Part shown: piece after piece, positions 56,194 to 64,000 of the stretch | Position numbering within the stretch: position 1 is the first letter of the stretch | How the letters are laid out: every line of letters starts with the position of its first letter | Assembly (NCBI GenBank): GCA_033296725.1 | Contig: MU857636.1 | Span: 148,171 to 212,170, forward strand | Origin: Corynascus novoguineensis | Lineage: Eukaryota > Ascomycota > Sordariomycetes > Sordariales > Chaetomiaceae | DNA: 64,000 bases | Direction: 5' to 3' | Program-made: the position numbers and the translations under genes | The notes under the pieces: model-generated | What the model was told of the DNA's origin: nothing | The model's input: the letters and a program-made list of their open reading frames with translations, nothing else | Databases searched by the model: none

Positions 56194-57225
56194 CTAGCTT
56201 GGGCGGCAGCGTCGTCGTCTTCGTCTTCGTTGTCGCCTTTTGGGTACGGCGATGGCGGCCGGCGCGGTCTGGGTTTGAGTGGGCGATCTAGGACTCACCA
56301 CGGGAACGTAAGCACTTGTGGAGGCGAAGGCGGAGGAGTGGGAGTAGGAAGCAGGTTTTCGAGGCGGCGGGACGCTGTCGCGGCTGTGGCGGTAGCCGTA
56401 GCGCTCGCGCGTGTGCTAAGAGGCCTGAGCAGCATGGGTGAGGCGGCCTTCGCGGCAGTCTGGATGGCCGTGGTGCTGATGGAGAGCGTGGTTGCCATGG
56501 CGGCGAGGGGGGCCGTTGTTGCAGTGGAGGTGGTTTGTGCGGTCTTGGACTGGGTCGGCGCAGAGTATTGAGAGGGGAAGAGAGGACGAGAAGGATACAA
56601 AAAGAAAAGGAGACGGGGACAGGCGTTTTTGTTATGTGAGGGCTTTTGTGGTCTCTTGCGTGCGGGTCAGGGATCGTCGATCTCTGTTCGAACCCGTAGG
56701 TATAGATGACGGAGTGTGCAGCGTGCATGGACGCTCAGCGCCGTGCGAGACGAGCCATGAGTGTCTGCCTATTTACCTATGGGAGGGATCATCTGACGGG
56801 TATCTCGTTGTACGAATGTGTGTTGTGTACGATGCATCTGCTGGGTATATCTGGCCATCAAAATGCTATCTTTTTGAGGTACTGTAGCGGAATCGTCACC
56901 AGCGGATCTGTAGGATCATGTAAGGCATTCTGTATTAGTCAGGTGTCCACAAGTGTTCGTGGTTAATAATTAATACGGAGCGATTGTTTCACGTGGGCCA
57001 CGAGGATCTGGGAACTCGAATTGCATGTTGACGAAGTGAGGTCATGAGCTACGCCTGGGCTGAAGCTAACTTTGGATACTAGTATCTAACTAGTTCAGGT
57101 TCTCAAAACTTCTCCTCCCTTCGGCACAAAGTCACAATGTTGTCGCCGCCACTCCAAGTCTACAACCTTTACCCTCCAACCCTTCACAAATTCGCATCCA
57201 TATCCGCATTCTCTGTTGGAACAGA
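56194..57225. other. Intergenic between convergent NOT4 and xylanase genes
   Basis: GC-rich to about 56580 with overlapping low-complexity frames on both strands (plus 56230-56571 Val/Ala-rich; minus 56295-56600 Thr/Ala/Pro-rich). These mirror each other, as expected for simple GC-rich DNA, and I do not call a gene. The rest is 3' UTR-like. Confidence 0.45.
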
Positions 57226-58580
57226 TTACAAGGCATTGATCAAGGTATTGTATGCAGCCTTTGGCCTGTAGCTGCTGTCAAACAGCAGCGGATTGGAGCT
57301 GGATCTCCAGCTGTCCTTGTCCGAGACACCCCAGACGGTAATGCCGACGCACTTGGAGACCCCAAGGCAGGCGTTCATGACGGTGAGGAAGTCGTTGGCG
57401 GCAGCGCCGGCAATGTCGAGCTCGGTGATGGCCACCTCCTTGACGTTGGCGGTGGCGAGGGCCTTGAGGGCGGCGGGCACGCCCGAAGCCGTGTTCCATC
57501 CGCCCGCCGCAGCCAGATGCGCCTGGGAGCCGATGCCGTCGATGGGGATGCCCTGAGACACCCACTTGTTGACGTGCTCGATCATGCCCTTAGTGACCTT
57601 GGCGTAGTTGGCGATGTCGAGGTTGTAGTCGTTGATGTAGAGCTTGGCGTTGGGGTCGGCAGCGCGGGCGGCGCGGAAGGCGATGCCAACAAAGTCCTCG
57701 CCCAGGACGCGGCTGAAGACGCTATCGCGGAGCGAGCCGTCCTCGGCAAAGATCTCGTTGACCACGTCCCACTGGAGGATTTTGCCCTTGTACCGGGTCA
57801 CGAGCGTGGTGACGTGGTTCTCGATGACCTGAGTCAGAGTGTTGCGGTCGTTGATGTTTTGCACCCACTGCGGCAACTGCGAGTGCCAAAGGAGCGTGTG
57901 GCCTCGGAGGAGCTTGCCGTTGGACTGAGCAAAGTTGACGACGGCGTCAGCATTGGAGAAGGTGAACTGGTTGCGGCTCGCTATGTCAAATACATAAGTT
58001 AGCTTCAGGATAAGCAAGGGGAGAAAAGAGAGAGATGCGGTAGATACTCACGTTCGGTAGCATCCCACTTCAAGCTGTTCTCGTGTGTGATCTGTCCAAA
58101 GTCGCTCTTGACGATGTTCGTCAACTGGGCGTTGTTGAGGTGGTAGTGGTCGATCTCAGTGCCAAAGTAGAGCTTCCCCTTAGCCTTGAACTTGTCGTGA
58201 AGGCCACTTCCACCGTTGCTACCGCCGCCGGTAGGAGCAGGAGTGTTGCCTCCAGTGGTAGTTGCAGGAGGGTTGCCCGACCCGGGCACACACTGCGAAT
58301 ACCAGTCACTGAGGAACCTGTTAACAATGATCTGGAGGGAGAGGGAGATGTGGAGAGAGAGGGAGAGAAAGAGACAATTACTCACTTGACCTTTTGGCAC
58401 ACTGCACCAGAAGCGCAACTTGTTGCACCCGACCATCCTTGACCGCCACCTATTGTAAGATGTTAGCATAAAGTGAGTTGGTGAGAAAGCTGGAAGTTAT
58501 CACATACACTGCCCCCACAAAGGGGCCTGGGCAAGCACAGCCGCAGGGGCGAGAGCGAGCACGAACCCAAAAGTATGCAT
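57226..58580 (-). CDS. Secreted GH10 endo-1,4-beta-xylanase with N-terminal CBM1
   Basis: Exons 58508-58580, 58386-58449, 58052-58308, 57226-57980; 382 residues. The ATG at 58580 gives a signal peptide (MHTFGFVLALAPAAVLAQ). A fungal cellulose-binding module follows (APLWGQCGGQGWSGATSC, then CQKVNDWYSQCVPG), then a Thr/Gly/Pro linker. The GH10 barrel starts at LHDKFKAKGKLYFGTEIDHY and contains HENSLKWDATEPSRNQF. The acid/base Glu is in WDVVNEIFAEDGS and the nucleophile Glu in VAITELDIAGAAAND; the end is YRPKAAYNTLINAL. It cleaves xylan backbones outside the cell, and CBM1 ties it to cellulose surfaces. The CBM1 is split by introns, and the acceptor of exon 3 was chosen to restore KVNDWYSQC. 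Two GGCTAR motifs lie upstream. Confidence 0.95.
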
Positions 58581-59266
58581 GATTGTTGTTCTCGGAGCAA
58601 GCCTACAGGTGGAAGCGGACAACTTGTGACCGTTAAGGGACGCCTTGTCTCTTATATCTCTTGTTCAACGGAGTGCCCTCCGGATACGAATGGGAAAGAA
58701 TACACCAGCCCGTTCCCTTTCAGTCGCTTTTCCGTCCAATGTCAATAATACAACTTACAATGGTAGCCGCGCCTATCACACCTTGACAGGATTTACTAAC
58801 GAAACGACGGTGGTCCGGGGTAACCCATTGCCACGATGCGACAGAAGAGTGTTTGCGGGCTTGGCTTCGCCTCGCTTCCGCGCTTGTTGACACTACATCA
58901 AGTTAGAGCCATGGCGCGATGCACTGCTTTGCATTGTATGTGGCGGAGACTTATTCTCCGATGTTCCGGTGAACAGGGAGCGCGGGAGAAGATGCGGCGT
59001 TGTGCTCCCGATTGCCGTTTTAGTCCAGATCATGGCGGGTGATACTTTGTATAGAAAAACTTTAGTCCGATACCCAATCCGGCAGCTAGGGTCTGCAGAG
59101 TGAGATCTGGTTAGCACAAGTCTTTGCATGTACACCAGGTTGCCTCTCTACCTGCTTAGTAGGTAAGGCAGTCGCTACTTGTGCTTCTATGTTCTTTCCG
59201 CCTTGATGAATTGGCTACCAGGGAAACTCTCTCTCACTCAAATTTCTTGAAAACAGAGCCCCTTCA

Positions 59267-59272
59267 CTAGCC
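59267..59272 (-). promoter_or_regulatory. GGCTAG, possible Xyr1/XlnR site
   Basis: Matches GGCTAR, the binding motif of the fungal xylanase activator XlnR/Xyr1, about 690 bases upstream of the xylanase start and in coding orientation. A six-base motif occurs by chance often. Confidence 0.3.
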
Positions 59273-59287
59273 AAAATAACATTGGGC

Positions 59288-59314
59288 TTTTTTTTTTTTT
59301 TTTTTTTTTTTTTT
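59288..59314. repeat. T27 homopolymer
   Basis: Twenty-seven T followed by GTTTTG in the region upstream of the xylanase gene. Confidence 0.9.
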
Positions 59315-59409
59315 GTTTTGCTGGATCTGCCTCGCTCTCGCAACCAAGCGTGCCCCTAGCTAACAAATGGTGTGGGTTCTAGGCCACTCTCGATTGGCGG
59401 CTCACTATT

Positions 59410-59415
59410 TTAGCC
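59410..59415 (-). promoter_or_regulatory. GGCTAA, possible Xyr1/XlnR site
   Basis: Second GGCTAR match, about 830 bases upstream of the xylanase start. Distance is at the far end of a normal fungal promoter. Confidence 0.3.
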
Positions 59416-60197
59416 GAGCAGGGAGATCCAATGCAAGATGCCTCTCCCGCCCACAGCTCGCCCTGGTTCCCGGGTCACTCGATCCCTGGTTGGGGCGCCA
59501 GAAAACGGGCGGGGCCAACCGCGCACCGGGTAATATATCCTGACGGAATAGGCTCCCACATGCTACTGTGCACCTTCAAGAAAACACAGAAGAAGTGGCA
59601 CCTGAGATATTGTAGTGATGCAAGTTTCTGGGTATGCTTGTCTCTCTTATATATGCACCCATGCACTGATTAGATGGAAAATTGAAATTCCGTGCTGGCT
59701 GCATGGTGACTCGGGATGAAAGTGAGGAAGCCTCGTATCTCTGTCACTTGGGCGGTTTGTAATGGAAGTAGGGGACGACGCATCATGATCTGGCGCCCAC
59801 AGCGGAGCCATCCTATCGGGAGTACGCCTCCACATCCCTCACCCTTGAAACCAGGAGAGCAATGAAAATGGCCGAGGGAGCGGTACAGTATCGAGGGTTC
59901 GCTGTAGGCAGATGGTTGAAGCTCTCTAAACAAGAGTTTTACTTGTAATTGTCCAATGAAAACTCTGGGAAAGTGCCTGATATCCCCAGAAGCGAGGGAT
60001 CCAAGCAGTGCAGGTTTACTACACAGCTAAGTACGTAGACCTGCTCTAAGCTCTCCATCGCAGAGTTTAGTGGAAAACAAACCTGTATTGAACGACAAAA
60101 TAACCTAGTACACAAGCCATTGGCTGGCTAATGGTATTTATAAGAAGAAACGCCTAGAAAAAAGGTAGCAACAGCAAAAGAAATGGATTCCACGTAG

Positions 60198-60303
60198 GGG
60201 CTCAATCGGGGATCGAACCCGAGACCTCGCACATCTTCTAGCCTGTTTACAGGCGGTGGGTTATCCACCCGAAGCGCGAATCATACCACTAGACCATTGA
60301 GCC
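60198..60303 (-). tRNA. tRNA-Pro (CGG), intron-containing
   Basis: Starts GGCTCAATGGTCTAGTGGTA and ends TTGAGCC plus C. Anticodon stem CGCGC/GTGCG encloses TT-CGG-G followed by an intron of about 34 nt that itself folds (GCCTGT..ACAGGC). T arm GGGTTCGATCCC. Confidence 0.9.
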
Positions 60304-62075
60304 GAATCCATTGGGTTGGTTTCCGGAAGACCAACGTAGCCATATAAGAAGAGCATTAATGGAGGGTTTAGGTTTAACTTGATTCTTTAACACATAGTTA
60401 ACTAAGTTGCAATTGAAATGCATTAAAAAGCTGATAACAACTCATTGTCGCTTTTTTTTTTTTTTTAAAAAAAATAGTTTTCAGAGAGAGGTAATGAACT
60501 GATGAAAAAATTTGCATGGTTATCAAGGTGTTATGTTGCTCTCAGTCTTCTCGAGCTAATTCAAGACAACAAGCTGAGATTTCAAAGTCAAACAAACGTT
60601 ATCTGACTAACTTGGGATTTAGCAAACATGATATTTCATCAAGTTCTCTTGAGTTCTGAGCACTAAGCAATGGTAGAAATTATTAATATTATGCAAAACA
60701 ATAATGTTTGTCAAGTGCAGTAGGATATTGTTGCACTGGGATTGACCGCTAACTACAGGTTTATGACCTTTGCTTAGAATGCTGATTCCACGATAGAGAC
60801 GACCTGAACTTTGGTTCCTACGGAGTACTTCATCGATAGTCAAGAATAATCCTAGCTAGTGGCAAGCCAGGTTGTTTAAAGGGTGCAGCATCTTATTCGC
60901 CTACCCACCTACCTATCGAGAGCACGAAGCAGCTTCGAGACAACGCTTAGATAAGGCGCTTCAAGCAATAACTACACTATGCTTAGGAGTGCAAGCACGA
61001 ATAAATCTCCAATACCGGACAAGGGTTCCTTTACTCGTAGCCAAAGAGCCATAGAGCTAGTTCTCCGATCAAATAGTAGATGTTTAGAACTACTGAATCA
61101 TTTGCAGTTATCCATTTAACCTTTGTATGCCATGATGTGGATGAACTAAGCACCTTGCTTCTAATGCCCCTTAAGTTCACAAGAAATGCGAGGACGCTGG
61201 CTGTCGGGCCCTGTGGCAGTGCAAAGGCAATGCAAGTTCCCGGTTTTTAGGTAAGGTATCCGACATGACAGAGTTCGAGAGTAGCCAACCACAGAACAAG
61301 TTGGCATACAGTGTAGAGGCTCTGAACTTCGACTGGGGCGGGCAGTTTGCCGTAATTGGCAACTGGGTGCGGGGACCTGCGACATACGGCCACGGCAGCG
61401 TCTCTTTTGTCTCGGTGCCACCGACTCTTTAAGGTGATGATGAGCCGCCAATCGTAGAGTGGGTCAGCCACCCATCCTAGTATATGCTTACTCCTGTGCC
61501 ACATTCAGAACCGTGCCTCAATATGCAGTGCGCTTGGCATTGTGTATCCCCCAGGTCTTGTGCTTATTTTGCTTGGTTCGTATAACATTGCCCAGGATCC
61601 AACAACGAGCGGGACGTGCGGCTGGAGCTACAATCCAATCAAAGCGTAACTGAGCCCGGCAGAAGTCTTGTTACACAGCAAGCCTGGACTGCCTGTGTTT
61701 AATCGATTGACCAAGTACGAGGATGTGAAATCTCCCTTCGCCTGACGACCATTGGCCAATGCCGCGGGGTCGGTCAGGAGTATGATGATCAGATCCCTTT
61801 TTTAGACAGGCGGTGATGCATGCGATGGCCTCCCCGGGCTGAACCTTGGGTCCATCGCAGCTGCGGACAAGGTTGACATGCTCAAGGCTGCATGACCGAC
61901 AGGAGGCTCTCCAGCAGCTGGACCCAACCCATTTGATTCCTGTTGACCTCATCAATCCCCCACCCCTAGAGCACTCCACCGCCGTTAGGCCTAGTAGTCT
62001 CCCTTGGTATTACCTTATTACTTTGAAAAAAAAATTCTGTGCCGAGATTGACGCGCGAAGCCTTATCCGGTTGGA
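60304..62075. other. Intergenic, AT-rich in its first half
   Basis: No gene seen. 60340-60700 is AT-rich with a T15A8 palindromic run (60452-60474). Frames between 61161 and 61979 are short and unrecognised. The last hundred bases are the leader of the next gene, with an A8 run at about 62026-62034. Confidence 0.45.
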
Positions 62076-63131
62076 ATGGCCGAGATGCGCGATCCGGCCG
62101 GCGGCGGCGACGGCCTCTCGCCTGGCCACAGCACCCTCGAAGTCGTGAGCGGCCACAACCACGACAGGGCAGCAGCCTTCGGCAAAAACGACAAAGTAGC
62201 ATATACTCCTGCCCGCGAGAACGACAAGGTAGTCGTCGATCAGCAGCTGCCTGACGCCCAAAAGCCTCTCACGCCGGGCGCCTATGGCGACCAGCACCAG
62301 CACGGCCCCTATTCTCCCCAGACAACGTACACACAAGGCGGGTGGGATGACAGCACAGTGAGGGGACCTTCGATGGCGGGAGCAGACGAGAATAAGAAGA
62401 TCCTTGGTATGAAAAGGCGGACTTTCTTCATCCTGTTGTGGGTCGTTTCTATCCTCGCGGCCATCGGTGTCGGGGTTGGCGTCGGGGTCGGCGTATCGAG
62501 GCGCTCAAGCGACAGCGATGATGAAACTGGGACCGGCGAAGTCGCGTCGGGAAGCGACGTCAGTGGCGGGCCTCCCCGGACCACGGGCACGACGGGCACT
62601 TCCCTTCCGAGCAGCGCCGTAACCTCCACCCACTCGCGAGGGAGTGACTCGGACCGCCCGACGCCGACCGTGAGCTCGGTCACCATTTCGGCGCCGCGGA
62701 GCACAGGGGCGGTGCAGCTCGGCGGTGTTGGCGGGCGGTGCTCCAACAACTGGGGGCTGGACTGCATCTGCCTCGAGCGTGACGTGTGCATCAACCGGTG
62801 GACCGGCGAACCCATGACGGGCACTGGCCCCAACGACTGGCCATGTCCCGACGATCCCCCCGACATCGTCGCTTGCATCATCCGACCCTGTCTGGGCATG
62901 TCGACGTCATCGCCATCACAATGTATGTGGAGGGAGGCGTGTAATGATGTGGATAACTGTGAGTTGATTCTCTTTCCTTGGTCTCTTCCTTTCCTGTCTC
63001 ATGCTAGTCAATGTTCTTGGAATCAGCATTCCTATGTTTTCTTCTATGGGAACTAACCACGAGTAGCGTCTACCTCGGGTCCGAGATGCCCTGGCGGCGA
63101 AGACTTTATCTGCTGCAATCATCGCTGGTAG
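62076..63131 (+). CDS. Single-pass membrane protein with Cys-rich C-terminal tail
   Basis: Exons 62076-62958 and 63067-63131; 315 residues. The N-terminal 110 residues are polar and disordered (MAEMRDPAGGGDGLSPGHST, Pro/Gln/Tyr-rich PYSPQTTYTQGG). One hydrophobic helix follows a basic stop (KRRTFFILLWVVSILAAIGV, then repeated GVGVGV). After it comes a Ser/Thr-rich, probably O-glycosylated stalk, then a small Cys-rich domain: RCSNNWGLDCICLERDVCIN, CPDDPPDIVACIIRPCLG, CMWREACNDVDN and the end CPGGEDFICCNHRW. The topology suggests a plasma-membrane protein with the Cys domain outside, like fungal wall sensors, but it does not match the WSC or Mid2 patterns I know. Splicing of the last exon gives an even number of extra Cys and a natural stop. 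Confidence 0.7.
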
Positions 63132-63823
63132 CCCAAAGATTATTGAGGTTTGAACAATGTGGGGCGATTTGCTGTTTCGACTTTCTTACCCGCGCGTGCC
63201 GCGTTCTTTAGACCATATGAGCGAGAAGGCGATCCGCGATTTTGGCAGCACAGCTGGAAGCATCTGGTGGTAAAAGTCTAAGATGAGCGTTAGCCTGGCG
63301 GAAAATTTGCTTGTACTAGATACATACGGGGTAGTTATGACTGGGCATGATCTTTTGGTTTAACTAGGTATTATGGGGATACAGCGATTTTTATCATGAA
63401 CTTGTTAGTTAGTCAACTTATGTATTTCTGATGATCATTCTTACTGCTCCGGCTAGCACTAGTAGATTTAATTCTTCTAATTTGTTTTATTTCAAGAACG
63501 ATTTGATGGTGCTTGCTTGGTCGACAGTTGAATCAAGGAGCGACCCAAAAACAGAGTTTCTTGGGGTAGCATCGAGCGCACTCGAAACATTTCCTCCCCA
63601 GAGCTCGCTGACAAACAAACAAACAACAGCGCCTAACCTTGACAACCCTTCATTGTAGAAAAGGCGAAACATGTCTCACATCCAGGACAATTATGTGAGG
63701 AGTTAAAAAACTAATGAAACTAGTGTAGAAAAGAGGGCACCTGATTCTCCGCAGATTTGTTTTTTCAGCTTCAATTGCTCTTTTACTCTAAATAGCCTCC
63801 GATATCGCACACGAGACGAAACT
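63132..63823. other. Intergenic before tRNA-Pro(TGG)
   Basis: No gene seen; AT-rich, 3' UTR of the membrane protein gene at the left. Confidence 0.5.
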
Positions 63824-63907
63824 GGGCTGTTGGTCTAGTGGTATGATTCTCGCTTTGGGACCAGCGTGTTTTGCGAGAGGTCCCGGGTTCAATCCCCGGA
63901 CAGCCCC
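63824..63907 (+). tRNA. tRNA-Pro (TGG), intron-containing
   Basis: GGGCTGTTGGTCTAGTGGTA at the 5' end and ACAGCCC plus C at the 3' end. Anticodon stem CTCGC/GCGAG encloses TT-TGG-G followed by a short intron of about 12 nt. T arm GGGTTCAATCCCC. Confidence 0.9.
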
Positions 63908-63920
63908 CACATCAGACGAA

Positions 63921-63925
63921 TTTTT
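63921..63925 (+). terminator. Pol III terminator of tRNA-Pro (TGG)
   Basis: TTTTT, 13 bases after the tRNA 3' end. Confidence 0.7.
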
Positions 63926-64000
63926 GGTGTTAGATGTCTGTTTCTTTGTGAAACCTCTATTGGATCACATGTGGCAGAGCTCTGTTGTTCTCTTTTGCAC

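Larger units (their letters stand above)
58581..60197. other. Xylanase promoter region and intergenic DNA
   Basis: No gene seen. A TATAAG lies on the minus strand at about 58652-58657, some 75 bases before the xylanase ATG. A T27 run occurs at 59288-59314. Pol III terminator of tRNA-Pro(CGG): T6 on the minus strand at 60158-60163. Confidence 0.45.

Noticed and set aside
56230..56571. Val/Ala-rich plus-strand frame and a Thr/Ala/Pro-rich minus-strand frame in the same place
   Set aside because: Both come from GC-rich simple sequence just after NOT4; no splice partner or conserved motif on either strand.
1..64000. CRISPR arrays, operons, ribosome binding sites, rRNA genes
   Set aside because: No spaced direct repeats of CRISPR type; the genome is eukaryotic; no 5S or other rRNA sequence was noticed.

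Overview
The window looks like nuclear DNA of a filamentous ascomycete, probably a sordariomycete (Sordariales/Chaetomiaceae-like). The signs are many short introns of about 50-120 nt with GTRNGT donors and CTAAC/CTGAC-like branch points, tRNA genes with anticodon-loop introns, an HP1 protein, a fungal KCH-type potassium channel, a CBM1-GH10 xylanase and a decayed Fot1/pogo-like transposon. Taxonomy is inferred from gene content only. Exon boundaries were read by hand from splice consensus, frame and protein continuity; sums of exon lengths are multiples of three for every model given.

Layout. 1.3-3.5 kb: KCH-type K+ channel (+). 5.6-10.5 kb: intronless full-size ABCA transporter (-). 12.0-14.6 kb: cytosolic lysyl-tRNA synthetase in 13 exons (-). 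15.1-17.3 kb: unrecognised zinc-finger/coiled-coil protein with an Asp-Ala repeat and a 36-nt poly-G run in its probable intron (-). 17.3-20.8 kb: gene-poor. 20.8-21.9 kb: HP1 (+). 23.1 kb: a 50-residue single-TM microprotein (+). 24.4-26.4 kb: PNPOx-like/FAD-NAD oxidoreductase fusion (+). 27.4 kb: broken fragment of splicing factor Syf1. 28.8-30.0 kb: NMN adenylyltransferase (+). 30.9-32.5 kb: alpha/beta hydrolase with a mitochondrial-like leader (-). 32.9 kb: orphan HTH of Tc1 type. 34.2-35.7 kb: Kar5/Tht1 nuclear fusion protein (-). 36.6-37.5 kb: mitochondrial ribosomal protein uL6m (+). 37.6-38.7 kb: Hal2-type bisphosphate nucleotidase (-). 41.2-42.7 kb: frameshifted pogo/Fot1-like element, followed by tRNA-His. 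43.4-46.9 kb: a divergent pair, carboxy-muconate cyclase (-) and intradiol dioxygenase (+). 47.8 kb: tRNA-Leu. 48.6-49.5 kb: complex I 30-kDa subunit (-). 50.3-56.2 kb: CCR4-NOT subunit NOT4 (+), probably with a short and a long form. 57.2-58.6 kb: secreted CBM1-GH10 xylanase (-). 60.2 kb: tRNA-Pro(CGG). 62.1-63.1 kb: single-pass membrane protein with a Cys-rich tail (+). 63.8 kb: tRNA-Pro(TGG).

Most genes are single-copy housekeeping functions. The clearest functional unit is the dioxygenase/cyclase pair, which carries out consecutive steps of the protocatechuate branch of the beta-ketoadipate pathway and shares one 1.3-kb promoter region; with the xylanase it fits a plant-biomass lifestyle. 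No complete, undescribed multi-gene system was found. The most interesting points are the NOT4 isoform switch, the aromatic-catabolism pair, the microprotein, the Syf1 fragment and the extreme homopolymer in an intron.
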